Positions 47,574-57,675 of a DNA stretch of 64,000 nucleotides are shown here, one piece after another. The notes beneath the pieces are model-generated. The model was not told the DNA's origin and ran no database searches. It saw only the letters and a program-made list of their open reading frames with translations. A program made the position numbers and the translations under genes. Every line of letters begins with the position of its first letter. Position 1 is the stretch's first letter. The DNA is from Hydrogenophaga sp. SL48 (GTDB lineage: Bacteria > Pseudomonadota > Gammaproteobacteria > Burkholderiales > Burkholderiaceae_C). Location: positions 4,402,001-4,466,000 of the forward strand of contig NZ_CP063400.1 in assembly GCF_021729865.1 (NCBI RefSeq), read 5' to 3'.

Positions 47574-47766
47574 TGCCTCATGCTCTGTGGCGCGGGCCAG
47601 CTGGACTCGCTGGTCTACTGGCTCATGGCTCATGGCTCATGGCTCATGGCTCATGGCTCATGGCGCTGGACGTGGAGTTCGATGTGCTGGAGCCGCCCGT
47701 GCTGAAGGAGCGGCTGCGCCGGGCGAGTGAGCGGGTGGGGCGGAGTCTGGCGCGGGCGGCGGGTGA
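47574..47766 (+). pseudogene. 3' fragment of the WYL regulator gene with slipped repeat
   Basis: Nearly identical to the last ~150 bp of the intact WYL gene (44795-44951): GCCTCATGCTCTG, CAGCTGGACTCGCTGGTCTA, then CGTGGAGTTCGATGTGCTGG. The single GCTCATG unit of the parent is present here six times in tandem (47621-47662). No start codon context or other regulator parts are present. Confidence 0.88.
47621..47662 (+). repeat. Six tandem copies of GCTCATG
   Basis: A perfect 7-bp unit repeated six times inside the WYL fragment. The intact gene has one unit at the corresponding place, so the array arose by strand slippage after duplication. Since the fragment is not coding, expansion is free of selection. 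Confidence 0.92.
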
Positions 47767-47770
47767 GCCA

Positions 47771-47838
47771 CCGACCAGCTGAACTTGCATCTGGTCGAGC
47801 AGGGCTGGGTGCGGCACGAAGTGGGACGGGAGAGTTGA
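47771..47838 (+). pseudogene. Fragment related to the C-terminus of the ArsR-type regulator
   Basis: Encodes DQLNLHLVEQGWVRHEVGRES and a stop. This aligns with DQLYLHLVAQGWVRRGAGRD of the ArsR-type protein at 29546-30235. It is more diverged than the WYL fragment, so it may derive from a paralogue. It directly follows the WYL fragment and ends about 110 bp before the restriction-modification genes. Confidence 0.65.
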
Positions 47839-47878
47839 GCAACGAGCGCTTGTCAGAAGAAGTGAGCTTGGACAGGGC

Positions 47879-47904
47879 TATACAAACATCTGGTTTTTTG
47901 TACA
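47879..47904 (+). promoter_or_regulatory. Inverted repeat upstream of the restriction-modification genes
   Basis: TATACAAA and TTTGTACA, separated by 10 bp, form an inverted repeat with one mismatch. It lies 48 bp before the methyltransferase start codon, in a locally AT-rich stretch. It could be an operator or part of the promoter of the system. No controller-protein gene is visible. Confidence 0.45.
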
Positions 47905-47951
47905 GCCTGCGGTAGACTGCGGAGCCACACCTGCCCCCAAATATCAGCACC

Positions 47952-49682
47952 ATGTCCTTGGTCTCCATCGCACTCAAGCAGCCTTCACTGCTGGACCAGT
48001 GCCCTGTCACAGCGGCCGTGGAGCAGTTGGCGTCCACAGGTGGCATCGAGGAACGGGGTGCAGTGAACACCAGGCGCGAGGTTGCCGACTTCATCCTCGA
48101 TCTGAGCGGCTACACCGCCAACAAGCCCTTGCACACACTGCGTCTGCTGGAGCCCTCGTTCGGCGATGGTGACTTCCTGGTTCCCGCTGTCGAGCGACTG
48201 CTTCAAGCGTGGCAAGCGGCTGGCGCAGAAGGCGAACCGCTGGTCACGCTGGGGCCATGCATCCGCGCCGTTGAACTGCATCGCCACACCTACGAGAGAA
48301 CGTTTGCGGCGATCGCGCGACTGCTCACCGACTTCTGCATTCCCGCCAGCGCGGCCCTTGCGCTGGCCGACCATTGGCTCCTTTGCGGCGACTTCCTTCT
48401 GGCCGATCTGCCCAACAACTTCGACGTGGTCGTCGGGAATCCGCCGTATGTGCGCCAGGAGCTCATTCCCCCAGTGCTCCTGGCCGAATACCGCAGCCGC
48501 TACCACACGGTGTACGACCGCGCCGACCTCTACATCCCCTTCATCGAGCGCTCTTTGCGCGCACTCAAAACGGGAGGCGTGCTGGGCTTCATCTGTGCCG
48601 ACCGCTGGATGAAAAACCGCTACGGCGGTCCGCTGCGTTCCATGGTCGCCAAAGACTTTCATTTGCGGGTGTTCGTGGACATGAGCAATGCCCCGGCCTT
48701 TCACACCGACGTGATCGCCTACCCAGCCGTCACCATCATTGGTCGTGAAAAAGCCGGCGTCACACGCACTGCCAACAACCCGGAGATTTCTGCCGGGGCC
48801 TTGAGCCATTTGGCGAGCGAGCTGCTGGCCCCCGTGACAGAACCTGCTGCTTCATCGGTCAGGGAAATGGTCAGCGTCACCGCGGGTGCCGAACCCTGGA
48901 TTCTGGACAGCTCCGACCAGATGGCCGTGCTCCGGCGCCTGGAGCGCGATTTCCCCACGCTGGAAGAAGTGGGTTGCAAGGTCGGCATCGGCGTTGCCAC
49001 CGGCGCAGACAAAGCCTTCATCGGTCCATACGACGAACTCGATGTCGAAGACGATCGCAAGCTGCCACTGGTCATGACCCGAGACATCCAGTCTGGCCGC
49101 GTCATCTGGCGAGGTTTCGGCGTGATCAACCCATTCAAGGACGGCCCAGGATCTGGTCTGGTGGACCTTGCCGACTACCCACGGCTCCAGCGCTATCTGG
49201 AAGCGCACAAAGACGCTATCTGCCGTCGGCACGTCGCTCAGAAGACCCCGGCCAACTGGTACCGCACCATCGACCGCATCACCGAGTCCCTGATCCATGA
49301 GCCCAAACTGCTCATCCCGGATATCAAAGGTGAAGCACAGATCGTCTACGACGAAGGAAAGTTCTACCCACACCACAACCTGTACTTCGTCACATCAACC
49401 ACCTGGGATTTGCAGACACTGCAGGCGGTTCTGCTCTCCAGCGCGGCCCGGCTGTTCGTGGCGAGCTATTCCACCAAGATGCGTGGTGGCTTCCTCCGCT
49501 TTCAGGCGCAATACCTGCGCCGCATCCGGTTGCCTCGGTGGGAGCAGGTACCCGCTGGTTTGCGAGAAGAGCTGCGCACAGCCGCGCAGGCCCTGGACAT
49601 CGCGGCATGTAACCGCGCGGTATTCAAGTTGTACGGGCTGACGGCTGCTGAAGCCTCGGCTCTCGGAGGAAATGGCGAGTAA
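47952..49682 (+). CDS. Adenine-specific DNA methyltransferase of a PaeR7I/XhoI-like system
   Basis: A 576-residue N6-adenine methyltransferase of the gamma class. Motif I is [14 protein letters not shown] (about 66-79) and the catalytic motif IV is [11 protein letters not shown] (about 160-170). The C-terminal half ([21 protein letters not shown]) fits a target-recognition domain as in Eco57I/TaqI-type enzymes. It protects host DNA from the adjacent nuclease, 2 bp downstream. By pairing with a PaeR7I-like nuclease it should methylate the A in CTCGAG. Confidence 0.88.
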   Translation: MSLVSIALKQPSLLDQCPVTAAVEQLASTGGIEERGAVNTRREVADFILDLSGYTANKPLHTLRLLEPSFGDGDFLVPAVERLLQAWQAAGAEGEPLVTLGPCIRAVELHRHTYERTFAAIARLLTDFCIPASAALALADHWLLCGDFLLADLPNNFDVVVGNPPYVRQELIPPVLLAEYRSRYHTVYDRADLYIPFIERSLRALKTGGVLGFICADRWMKNRYGGPLRSMVAKDFHLRVFVDMSNAPAFHTDVIAYPAVTIIGREKAGVTRTANNPEISAGALSHLASELLAPVTEPAASSVREMVSVTAGAEPWILDSSDQMAVLRRLERDFPTLEEVGCKVGIGVATGADKAFIGPYDELDVEDDRKLPLVMTRDIQSGRVIWRGFGVINPFKDGPGSGLVDLADYPRLQRYLEAHKDAICRRHVAQKTPANWYRTIDRITESLIHEPKLLIPDIKGEAQIVYDEGKFYPHHNLYFVTSTTWDLQTLQAVLLSSAARLFVASYSTKMRGGFLRFQAQYLRRIRLPRWEQVPAGLREELRTAAQALDIAACNRAVFKLYGLTAAEASALGGNGE

Positions 49683-49684
49683 CG

Positions 49685-50425
49685 ATGGCTCTCGACCTGG
49701 TCAATTACGAGGAGAAGGCAAAAAAGGCAGTTACTGCCTTCTGGGCCAACCGTGACGAAGCGCGCGAGAGGCAACTGGCATCCGGCAAGAGCGACCAGGG
49801 CGAGCGCGCTGGGGTGACATCTGGCAAGAACATGGACGGTTTTCTGGATTTGGTCATCGACCTCGTGAAAGCCAACGGGCTCTTGAATGCCGAAATCCAC
49901 CAGAAGCGGGCCGTGGTGACACTGCCCGGCTACTTCCGCCCCACCAAACTCTGGGATCTGCTCGTCATTCACCAAGGCCAGCTCATTGCCGCCATTGAAC
50001 TCAAGAGCCAAGTGGGTCCTTCGTTCGGCAACAACTTCAACAACCGAACCGAGGAAGCCATCGGTACGGCACACGACTTCTGGACCGCCTACCGCGAAGG
50101 TGCCTTCGGCAAACAAACCCTCCCCTTCGTGGGTTGGTTGATGCTGGTTGAAGACGCTCCGGCATCGCGCAAAGAGGTGAAAGACAAGTCGCCCCACTTC
50201 CCCGTGTTCAAAGAATTTCAGTGTGCGTCGTACCTGAAGCGATACGACGTGCTTTGCCAAAGACTGATGCAAGAGCGGCTGTACACCGCAGCGGCGCTCT
50301 TGACCTCGCCCAGAAACGCAAACAAATCGGGGGAACACTCGCCCATCTCCGACATGACCAGCCTCAAAACCTTCGTCACCACCCTGGCAGGGCATGTGGC
50401 GGGCGAGGCTGCACGGCTCGCCTGA
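49685..50425 (+). CDS. Type II restriction endonuclease, PaeR7I family
   Basis: A 246-residue nuclease of the same length as R.PaeR7I, an XhoI isoschizomer that cuts CTCGAG. Residues [40 protein letters not shown] and [20 protein letters not shown] match that family, with D...ELK as the PD-(D/E)XK catalytic core. It is fused in operon to its methyltransferase. The specificity CTCGAG is inferred from the family. Confidence 0.88.
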   Translation: MALDLVNYEEKAKKAVTAFWANRDEARERQLASGKSDQGERAGVTSGKNMDGFLDLVIDLVKANGLLNAEIHQKRAVVTLPGYFRPTKLWDLLVIHQGQLIAAIELKSQVGPSFGNNFNNRTEEAIGTAHDFWTAYREGAFGKQTLPFVGWLMLVEDAPASRKEVKDKSPHFPVFKEFQCASYLKRYDVLCQRLMQERLYTAAALLTSPRNANKSGEHSPISDMTSLKTFVTTLAGHVAGEAARLA

Positions 50426-50454
50426 GACCGTGCGGCGCACTGGTCGGTGAGGGC

Positions 50455-52278
50455 TCAGCCCTTCTCCGCCAACCAAGCCCGCCAACTGCCCAGCGCCGTG
50501 ATGTCGGTCCCTCCCTCGACACCGATCGCCTCGCACACAAACCCGCTGACCCACGACCCATCGGCCAGCTTCACCTTGCCAATGCCCAGCGGCGCGGGGA
50601 TGCCGTCGACGAAGCTGCCGAAGTGTTGGGTCGGCATCTCCCAGATTTCCATGTCGATGGCCGCGCCGCCTTCGGCCACGCGCACCATGCCGGGCCGCTG
50701 GACCGGGCCGCCGGCGAGCGCGTAGAACTTGTATTCCGCTGCGGACTTCACCGCGCCCAGCAGCCGCGCGCTGCGTTGCGTGAGTTGCCAGTTGAGCGGG
50801 AGGCCGCTCAGGTGCGCGCCGCAGACCGCCACCTTCACCGTGCCGGCGCCGAGCGCGCTCTTGGGCAGCTCGCCGATGGCGGGGGTGTTGACCAGCGGCG
50901 TTGCGGTTGCCCCCAATGACAAGGCCTGTGCGCGATGGAATCGGTCGGCCAGGCGCAGCAGGGGCACGTCCTTGTGCGCCGGCGCACCGAGCGTCACGCC
51001 CCAGGGCAGGCCGGCCGCGTCGCCGCTGGTCAACATGCCGGCGGGCACGGCGACGGCGCTGTAGTCAAGCAGGTTCATGAAGTTGGTGTAGTAGCCCAGG
51101 TTCGAGTTGAGGCGGATCGGGTCAGCCTGCATGTCGGCGATGCGGTAGATGGTGCCGGCGGTGGGCGTGAGCAGGCAGTCAATGTCTTTCCACACGGCGT
51201 CGCACACGCGCTTGAGGGCCTTCAGGCGGTAGCTGGCCGCGAACGCATCGGCGGCGGTCTTGCCGCGCCCGCCTTCGATGATGGTGCGCACGGGCGGGAA
51301 CACGGCTTCGGGTTGGGCGTCGATGAAGTCTTTGATGGCCACGTAACGCTCGGCCACCCAGGGGCCTTCGTAGAGCAGGCGCGCGGCTTCGAGGAAGGGG
51401 GTGAGGTCCACTTCAACCGCGGTGCCGCCGAGGGCATGCAGGCGTTCGATGCTTTGCGCAAAGAGGGCAATGGCCGCGTCGTTGCCGAAGAAGTTGAGGT
51501 CCTGCGGGCGCGGCACGCCGAAGCGGAACGGGCCGGCCGAGAAGTCCACGCCGAAGGGCTCGGCTTTGCGGCTGAAGGCGTCGGCTTCGTCGTAGGCCGC
51601 AGTCACCGCCAGCACGGCCTGCGCGTCGGCGGCGGTGAGCGCCATGATCGACACCGTGTCCACCGTCCTGCAGGCCGGCACCACGCCGGTGGCCGAGAGC
51701 AGGCCGATGCTGGGCTTGAGGCCGACGAGGTTGTTGAAGCTGGCGGGCACGCGGCCCGAGCCGGCCGTGTCGGTGCCCAGTGAAAAACTCACCCAGCCTT
51801 TGGCGACCGACACCGCCGAGCCGGAGCTGGAGCCGCCCGAGATGAACGCGGGGTTGAAGGCGTTCTGGCAGGCGCCGTAGGGCGAGCGGGTGCCGTTCAG
51901 GCCGGTGGCGAACTGGTCGAGGTTGGTCTTGCCCAGCGGCACGGCGCCGGCCGCCACCAGCTGCTGGATCAGGAAGGCGCTCTCGCCGGGGGTGTACGCG
52001 AACTCGGGGCAGCCGGCGGTGGTGGGGATGTGTGCGAGATCGATGTTGTCCTTCAGCGCAAAGGGCACGCCGTAGAGCGGCAGGCTCGCCGGGTCCACGC
52101 CGTCGAGCCGCGCGAGGAAGGGTTCGATCTCGGCGTCGGTGAGGCGGTGGATGAAGGCGTGGTGGGTGTCGCTGGCGCAGCGGCGCATGGCTTCGGCGAC
52201 CACGGCGCGCACGGTGGCGCCGCTGGCGTAGGCGGCTTGCAGGTTGGCGATGTCGAAGGAAAGGGTGCTGAGGTCCAT
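50455..52278 (-). CDS. atzF: Allophanate hydrolase
   Basis: Splits allophanate into two NH3 and two CO2, the last step of guanidine or urea carboxylation routes. The 607 residues have the amidase-signature triad: Lys in PFALKDNIDLAHIPTTAGCP (about 90), cis-Ser and nucleophile Ser in GGSSSGSAVSVAKGW...GTDTAGSGRVPASFNN (about 145-190). A C-terminal allophanate-specific domain (from about 470) ends in GTDITALGSWRAWLAEKG. It is the last gene of the riboswitch operon and is 169 bp from the carboxylase gene. Its 3' end recurs as fragments upstream in the window. Confidence 0.95.
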   Translation of the reverse strand: MDLSTLSFDIANLQAAYASGATVRAVVAEAMRRCASDTHHAFIHRLTDAEIEPFLARLDGVDPASLPLYGVPFALKDNIDLAHIPTTAGCPEFAYTPGESAFLIQQLVAAGAVPLGKTNLDQFATGLNGTRSPYGACQNAFNPAFISGGSSSGSAVSVAKGWVSFSLGTDTAGSGRVPASFNNLVGLKPSIGLLSATGVVPACRTVDTVSIMALTAADAQAVLAVTAAYDEADAFSRKAEPFGVDFSAGPFRFGVPRPQDLNFFGNDAAIALFAQSIERLHALGGTAVEVDLTPFLEAARLLYEGPWVAERYVAIKDFIDAQPEAVFPPVRTIIEGGRGKTAADAFAASYRLKALKRVCDAVWKDIDCLLTPTAGTIYRIADMQADPIRLNSNLGYYTNFMNLLDYSAVAVPAGMLTSGDAAGLPWGVTLGAPAHKDVPLLRLADRFHRAQALSLGATATPLVNTPAIGELPKSALGAGTVKVAVCGAHLSGLPLNWQLTQRSARLLGAVKSAAEYKFYALAGGPVQRPGMVRVAEGGAAIDMEIWEMPTQHFGSFVDGIPAPLGIGKVKLADGSWVSGFVCEAIGVEGGTDITALGSWRAWLAEKG

Positions 52279-52369
52279 CGGGGGCTCCGTGAAAAGGGTC
52301 TACATGTGTTTCAGTTGTCCATGGCGCCGGAGCGTCACCCGCGACGCATGAAGCGGTCCAATCCAGGGG

Positions 52370-52447
52370 CACCGAGGAACCGGCTCTGCCGGGCCTCTGG
52401 TGCCGCCCCCCTTGAGGGGGGTGACGCGAAGCGGCGCGGGGGGTGCG
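52370..52447. repeat. GC-rich intergenic repeat, copy 2 (abuts the carboxylase stop)
   Basis: Closely similar to copy 1: CACCGAGGAACCGGCTCTGC, GGGCCTCTGGTGCCG, a CCCCCCTTGAGGGGGG hairpin, GCGAAGCGGCGCGGGGGG. It ends directly at the stop codon of the carboxylase gene, in the same orientation relative to that gene as copies 1 and 3. Confidence 0.85.
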
Positions 52448-55400
52448 TCATTCCACCAGCACGAGCACGTTCTGCCCCGCAGCCACCGAGCCGCCCTGGG
52501 CGCACATGAGCTTGTGCACGGTGGCGCTGGCGGGCGCGAGCAGGTTGAACTCCATCTTCATGGACTCGATCACCATCAGCACATCGCCGGCCTGCACCTG
52601 CTGGCCCTCGCTCACCGCAACCTTCCACACGTTGCCGGGCACGCTGGTGGCGATCAGGCGCCCGCCTTCGGGCAGGTCGATCTCGCTGTCGGGACCGGCC
52701 GCTTCCACGTCGGCCTCGCTCGCCACCTCGGCCAGGCCGGCGGCGGCCCAGCGCTCGCGCTCGGCTTCAAATGCCACCTGCTGCGTGGCCTTGAAGGCGG
52801 CGATGCTGGCCGCGTTGTCGGCGAGGAAACGGCGGTGGTCCTTCAGGCTGAAGCTGCCTTCTTCGGTGCGCAGCGGGTAGCCACCGTGCGGGAAGTCGGC
52901 GCGGATGCGCAGAAGCTCGTCCTGGCTCACGGGGTGGAAGCGGATCTGGTCAAAGAAGCGCAGCAGCCAGGGTTGCTCGAACACGGTGCCCGCCTCGCCG
53001 TGGCGCCAGCGGTTCCACATCTGCAGCGTGCGGCCCACGAACTGGTAGCCGCCGGGGCCTTCCATGCCGTAGACGCAGAGGTAGGCGCCGCCGATGCCCA
53101 CCGCGTTCTCCGGCGTCCAGGTGCGCGCCGGGTTGTACTTCGTGGTCACGAGGCGCTGGCGCGGGTCCAGCGGCGTGGCCACCGGCGCGCCCAGGTACAC
53201 GTCGCCCAGGCCGAGCACGAGGTAGGGCGCTTCGAACACGATCTTGAACACGTCGTCGATGCTGTCCAGCCCGTTGATGCGGCGGATGAACTCGATGTTG
53301 CTCGGGCACCAGGGCGCGTCGGGCCGCACCGACTGCATGTACTTCTCGATGGCGAGTTTGGTCTGCGGGTCGTCCCACGACAGCGGCAGGTGCACCGTGC
53401 GGCTGGGCACCACCATGTCGTCCACCGGCGGCAGCGCGGCCTCGGTGGCGATCAGCACTTTCAGCAGCGCGTCGCGGGCCATCAGCGCCGGGTCGAAGTG
53501 CACCTGCAGCGAGCGGATGCCGGGCGTCATGTCGATGATGCCCGGCAGCTGGCCTTGGGCCTGCAGGTCTTTCAGCGCCGTCATGAGCACGTGCACGCGC
53601 AGGCGCAGTTCGATGTCCAGCACCAGCGGGCCGAACTCCAGCAGCACGTAGCGGTCGCCGGCCTGGCGCACCACCATGGCGGGCACATCTTCGCGGGCAG
53701 GGTCCTCAAAGATCACCGGTGTGGTGTGGGCCAGCGCGTCGTCGCTTGGCGTCGCGGGCAGCGCGCCGGCCAGGGAAGACAACGCGGCCTCCACCGCCGC
53801 TTCGCGCTCACCCGCCTGCGCCAGCGAGAGCCGGTGGAAACGCACCGTGTCGCCCGGTCGCAACTGGCCCAGCTTCCACAGCTCGGCGTTCACCACCACG
53901 GCCGGGCAGACGAAGCCGCCGAGGCTGGGGCCGTCGGGCCCGAGGATCACGGGCATGTCGCCGGTGAAGTCGATCGCGCCGATGGCGTAGGCGTTGTCGT
54001 GGATGTTCGACGGGTGCAGCCCGGCCTCGCCGCCGTCGGCCCGCGCCCACTGGGGCCGGGGGCCGATCAGGCGCACGCCCGTGCGGCTGCTGTTGTGGTG
54101 CACCTTCCAGTCGGTGGCGAAGAAGGTGGCGATGTCGTCGGGCTGGAAGAAGTCGGGTGCGCCGTGCGGTCCGTAGAGCACGCCCACGTCCCAGTGGTGG
54201 CCGTAGGTGGGGATCAGCGCGGCGGGTGTGGCCGCGGCCACGTGAGGGGCCGTGCCCGCGAGGTGCAGCACGTCGCCCGCGCGCAGGTGCCGCCCGGCAT
54301 GCCCACCGAACTGACCCAGCGTGAAGGTGCTGCGGCTGCCCAGGTAGGCCGGCACGTCCAGCCCGCCCGCCACGGCCAGCGCGAGGCGCACGCCCGCTTC
54401 GGTGCGGCCCACGGCCAGCGTGCTGCCTGCGTTCACAAGAAGCGCCTGCCACATCGCCACCGGCTGGCCGTCCAGCATGAGCTTCACGGGTGCGCCGGTC
54501 ACGGCCACCACGGCGTCGGTGTTGAAGCGCAGCGTGGGGCCGGCGAGCGTGATCTCCAGCGCGGCCGCGTCGGGCGCGTTGCCCACCAGCTGGTTGGCCA
54601 GGCGGTGCGCGTAGGCGTCCATCGGGCCGCTGGGCGGCACGCCCACGTCCCAGTAGCCGGTGCGGCCCGGCCAGTCCTGCACGCTGGTCTGCACGCCCGG
54701 CTCCAGCACCTCGATGGTGGCGGGCCGGTACTCGAAACTGTTGAGGAAACGCGTGACCTGCCGGCCTTCGCGGAACACCGCGCTGCGCACCACCTGTCGC
54801 AGGTAGCCCAGGTTGGTTTCGATCCCGGCCAGGCGCGTCGCGTCCAGCGCGGCTTCCATCTTCAGCAGCGCCTGTTCGCGGGTGTCGGCGGTGACGATGA
54901 GCTTGGCGAGCATGGGGTCGTACCAGGCGGGCACCTCGGTGCCGCGCTCGACCCAGCCGTCCACGCGGGCATGGTGTGGAGCGTCTGTGGGGAACACCAC
55001 CTCGGTGAGCAGGCCCGCACAAGGCTGGAAGTTGCGCGCCGGGTCTTCGGCGTACAGCCGCACCTGGATCGACGCGCCGCGCAGCACCGGTTGCAGCGTG
55101 GTCAGCGGCGGCAGGTCGCCCGCGGCAAGCTGCAGCATCCAGGCCACGAGGTCGACCCCGCTCACCTGCTCGGTCACGCCGTGCTCCACCTGCAGGCGCG
55201 TGTTCACCTCCAGGAAGTAGAAGGCGCCGGTGGCCGCGTCGTAGACGAACTCCACCGTGCCGGCCGAGCGGTAGTTCACCGCCTGCGCCAGCCGCACGGC
55301 GGTGGCGTGCAGCTCGCTGCGTTGCGCGTCGCTCAGGCCCGGCGCCGGGGTTTCTTCGATCACTTTCTGGTTGCGGCGCTGCACCGAGCAGTCGCGCTCG

Positions 55401-56071
55401 CCCAGCGCGATCACGCCGCCCGCGCCGTCGCCAAACACCTGCACCTCGATGTGGCGCGCCTGCTCCACGTACTTCTCGATGAACAGGCCCGCGTCCTTGA
55501 AGTTGGCCTGCGCGAGGCGGCCCACGTTCTCGAACGCGTCGGCGAGTTCGGCGGCGTTCCACACCAGCCGCATGCCGATGCCACCGCCGCCCGCCGTGCT
55601 CTTGAGCATCACCGGGAAGCCGATGCGCTGTGCCTCGGTTTGCGCCTGCGCCTTATCGCTCAACAGCCCCGAGCCCGGCAGCAGCGGCACACCACGCTGC
55701 TGCGCCAGATCACGCGCTGTGTGTTTCAAACCAAAGGCGCGCATCTGCGCCGGCGTGGGGCCGATGAAGGCGATGCCCGCGGCCTCGCAGGCTTCGGCGA
55801 AGCCCGGGTTTTCCGACAGGAAGCCGTAGCCGGGGTGGATGGCCTGCGCGCCGCAATCTTGTGCGATCTGCAGGATGCGGTCGGCGCGCAGGTAGCTCTC
55901 TGCCGCGGGTGCCGGGCCGAGCAGGTAGGCCTCGTCGGCTTCGCGCACATGGCGCGCCTGCGCGTCGGCTTCGGAATACACGGCCACGCTCTGCACGCCG
56001 AGCGCTTTGAGCGTGCGGATGATGCGGCAGGCGATGGCGCCGCGGTTGGCAATCAGGACCTTGCTGAACAT
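52448..56071 (-). CDS. Biotin-dependent guanidine/urea carboxylase
   Basis: ATP- and biotin-dependent carboxylase of 1207 residues. It has a biotin carboxylase region (1-450; [15 protein letters not shown] loop, [16 protein letters not shown]), then the carboxyltransferase domains of the AHS1/AHS2 (KipI/KipA) type, and a biotinyl domain with the lysine in VIESMKMEF (about 1177). Historically named urea carboxylase. The guanidine-I riboswitch and the two associated genes point to guanidine as substrate, forming carboxyguanidine. Published work notes an aspartate exclusive to guanidine carboxylases; I could not place it by eye. Confidence 0.9.
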   Translation of the reverse strand: MFSKVLIANRGAIACRIIRTLKALGVQSVAVYSEADAQARHVREADEAYLLGPAPAAESYLRADRILQIAQDCGAQAIHPGYGFLSENPGFAEACEAAGIAFIGPTPAQMRAFGLKHTARDLAQQRGVPLLPGSGLLSDKAQAQTEAQRIGFPVMLKSTAGGGGIGMRLVWNAAELADAFENVGRLAQANFKDAGLFIEKYVEQARHIEVQVFGDGAGGVIALGERDCSVQRRNQKVIEETPAPGLSDAQRSELHATAVRLAQAVNYRSAGTVEFVYDAATGAFYFLEVNTRLQVEHGVTEQVSGVDLVAWMLQLAAGDLPPLTTLQPVLRGASIQVRLYAEDPARNFQPCAGLLTEVVFPTDAPHHARVDGWVERGTEVPAWYDPMLAKLIVTADTREQALLKMEAALDATRLAGIETNLGYLRQVVRSAVFREGRQVTRFLNSFEYRPATIEVLEPGVQTSVQDWPGRTGYWDVGVPPSGPMDAYAHRLANQLVGNAPDAAALEITLAGPTLRFNTDAVVAVTGAPVKLMLDGQPVAMWQALLVNAGSTLAVGRTEAGVRLALAVAGGLDVPAYLGSRSTFTLGQFGGHAGRHLRAGDVLHLAGTAPHVAAATPAALIPTYGHHWDVGVLYGPHGAPDFFQPDDIATFFATDWKVHHNSSRTGVRLIGPRPQWARADGGEAGLHPSNIHDNAYAIGAIDFTGDMPVILGPDGPSLGGFVCPAVVVNAELWKLGQLRPGDTVRFHRLSLAQAGEREAAVEAALSSLAGALPATPSDDALAHTTPVIFEDPAREDVPAMVVRQAGDRYVLLEFGPLVLDIELRLRVHVLMTALKDLQAQGQLPGIIDMTPGIRSLQVHFDPALMARDALLKVLIATEAALPPVDDMVVPSRTVHLPLSWDDPQTKLAIEKYMQSVRPDAPWCPSNIEFIRRINGLDSIDDVFKIVFEAPYLVLGLGDVYLGAPVATPLDPRQRLVTTKYNPARTWTPENAVGIGGAYLCVYGMEGPGGYQFVGRTLQMWNRWRHGEAGTVFEQPWLLRFFDQIRFHPVSQDELLRIRADFPHGGYPLRTEEGSFSLKDHRRFLADNAASIAAFKATQQVAFEAERERWAAAGLAEVASEADVEAAGPDSEIDLPEGGRLIATSVPGNVWKVAVSEGQQVQAGDVLMVIESMKMEFNLLAPASATVHKLMCAQGGSVAAGQNVLVLVE

Positions 56072-56151
56072 GGAGTCTCCGGGGCAGGCCGTCCTGCAAA
56101 TGGGGCTGGAAGCTGCGGGCCGTCCCGCAGCAGCGGTTCACACAAGATCGC

Positions 56152-56814
56152 TCAGGCCGGGTTCCACACCAACAGCTGGATGGGCGTCGGGTTGTACGCA
56201 TTGCACGGGTTGTTGAGCTGCGGGCAGTTGCTGATCAGCACCCACACGTCCATCTCGGCGCGCATCTCCACGTACTTGCCCGGGCCGGACACGCCGTCGT
56301 CGAACTTCAGGTCGCCGCTGTCGGTGACCGGCACGTTCATGAAGAAGTTGATGTTGGGCACCAGGTCTCGTTTGGTGAGGCCCATGTCGGCGCGCTGCAG
56401 GGCGATCAAATAGTTGTCGCGGCAGCTGTGCATGTACTTCTTCTGCAGCGCGTAGCGCACGGTGTTGCTCTCGGCCGCGCAGGCGCCCCCGAGGGTGTCG
56501 TGGCGGCCGCAGGTGTCGGCCACGATGGTGAGCATGGGCCGGCCGTCGTTGCTGCGGATGACGGAGCCGGTGGTCAGGTAGATGCCGCCCTGGTGGACCA
56601 TGGTGTCGGTCGCGCTGTAGTGCTCGGCCAGGTCGTCGCGGTTGTAGAAGATCACGTCGGCGGCCTGGTTGCCTTCGAGGTCGACGATGCGCAGGGTCTG
56701 GCCCTTGTTGACCGCGAACAGGATGGGCTCGCCCGCGGGGTGGCGCTGGTTCAGCACGGCGTGAGCCGGGTCCAGCGTGCTCTCCAGGATGCGGATGTCG
56801 GTGGCGGTGTTCAT
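56152..56814 (-). CDS. Urea-carboxylase-associated protein 1 / carboxyguanidine deiminase subunit
   Basis: DUF1989 protein of 220 residues: GQTLRIVDLEGNQAADVIFY (about 37-56), ADTCGRHDTLGGACAAESN (about 96-114), and SCRDNYLIALQRADMGLTKR. The equivalent pair in riboswitch operons (CgdA/CgdB) forms carboxyguanidine deiminase, which makes allophanate from carboxyguanidine. The Cys/His-rich DTCGRHD loop is a plausible active or metal site. ATG at 56814 follows GAGGAG. It is 80 bp from the carboxylase. Confidence 0.85.
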   Translation of the reverse strand: MNTATDIRILESTLDPAHAVLNQRHPAGEPILFAVNKGQTLRIVDLEGNQAADVIFYNRDDLAEHYSATDTMVHQGGIYLTTGSVIRSNDGRPMLTIVADTCGRHDTLGGACAAESNTVRYALQKKYMHSCRDNYLIALQRADMGLTKRDLVPNINFFMNVPVTDSGDLKFDDGVSGPGKYVEMRAEMDVWVLISNCPQLNNPCNAYNPTPIQLLVWNPA

Positions 56815-56825
56815 CGTGGTGCTCC

Positions 56826-57659
56826 TCACAGGTACAACATGTCGCTGTTGTGCAGGGCGCGCGCGTTCTCGGGGCGGAAGGCGCGGCAGAAGTCTTGTGC
56901 CGGCGCAGCGCCGCAGCGCCAGGCCACGAGCCCCACCTTCTTCGGCGCGTAGACCGGCGAAGGGTCGAGCGCGTGCGGCGCGCTGGACACGGCGAGGATC
57001 ACGTCCATGTCAAAACGCAGCTCCACAAAATCGCCCGCCTTCGCGTGGTCCGCCGCAAAGCCGAAGCGGCCCTGCGCATCCACGCTCACCTTGCTGAACA
57101 GGTTGACCGGCGCGATCAGGTCGCGCCGCGTCAAGCCGTATTTGCCGATCTCGATCAGCAGGCCGTCCTTGCCGGAGCGGTACATGGCGTTGCGCGCCTG
57201 CTCGTAGCGCTGCTCGCCGTACTTGGTGGCCATCAGTTCGTTGTCGAGCAGGGCGCCCAGCGGGTCGTGCCAACCCAGGCTGTCGGCGGTGACGCTGGCC
57301 ATGCTGCGACCCATGTCGCTCATGAGCACATGGCCGCGGGTGTAGTGGGCCGTGTGCTGCGCCTTCAGGCTGTCGGGCATGTTGTAGCGCTCCAGCTTTT
57401 CCAGCGCGCTGTAGAGCACCAGGCTCAGGTTGGCGCCCGCGTCCAGCGCCACGAAGCGGATCGCGCTGCCGCGTGGCAAACGCCAGCTCCAGTGGCTGCC
57501 GCCGGGCACCACCTCGCTCCACATCAGTTGGTCGGTGTCCACGCCGGCCAGCGCGGGCGCGGGGAAACGTTGCCAGAAGGCGGGCGCGTCCACCGGCGCG
57601 GCCAGTGGTGGGTTGGACAAGACGGTGGTCAGCGGGTCGGGGATGTCGTTGAGGTTCAT
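56826..57659 (-). CDS. Urea-carboxylase-associated protein 2 / carboxyguanidine deiminase subunit
   Basis: DUF1989 protein of 277 residues and partner of the neighbouring gene. It contains HWSWRLPRGSAIRFVALDAG, LYSALEKLERYNMPDSLKAQ, GRSMASVTADSLGWHDPLGA, and YGLTRRDLIAPVNLFSKVSV. The first gene after the transporter. The two subunits are homologous to each other and probably form a heteromer. It is 11 bp from the partner, so expression is coordinate. Confidence 0.85.
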   Translation of the reverse strand: MNLNDIPDPLTTVLSNPPLAAPVDAPAFWQRFPAPALAGVDTDQLMWSEVVPGGSHWSWRLPRGSAIRFVALDAGANLSLVLYSALEKLERYNMPDSLKAQHTAHYTRGHVLMSDMGRSMASVTADSLGWHDPLGALLDNELMATKYGEQRYEQARNAMYRSGKDGLLIEIGKYGLTRRDLIAPVNLFSKVSVDAQGRFGFAADHAKAGDFVELRFDMDVILAVSSAPHALDPSPVYAPKKVGLVAWRCGAAPAQDFCRAFRPENARALHNSDMLYL

Positions 57660-57675
57660 GGGTGTCTCCAGGGGT

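Noticed and set aside
47077-47730. Plus-strand open frame across the MarR 3' end and the orphan gene fragments
   Set aside because: It runs through unrelated gene fragments and the slipped repeat, and its translation has no consistent composition or motif.
52448-56071. Reading the carboxylase strictly as urea carboxylase
   Set aside because: The guanidine-I riboswitch and the adjacent DUF1989 pair favour guanidine. Urea remains possible as a secondary substrate.
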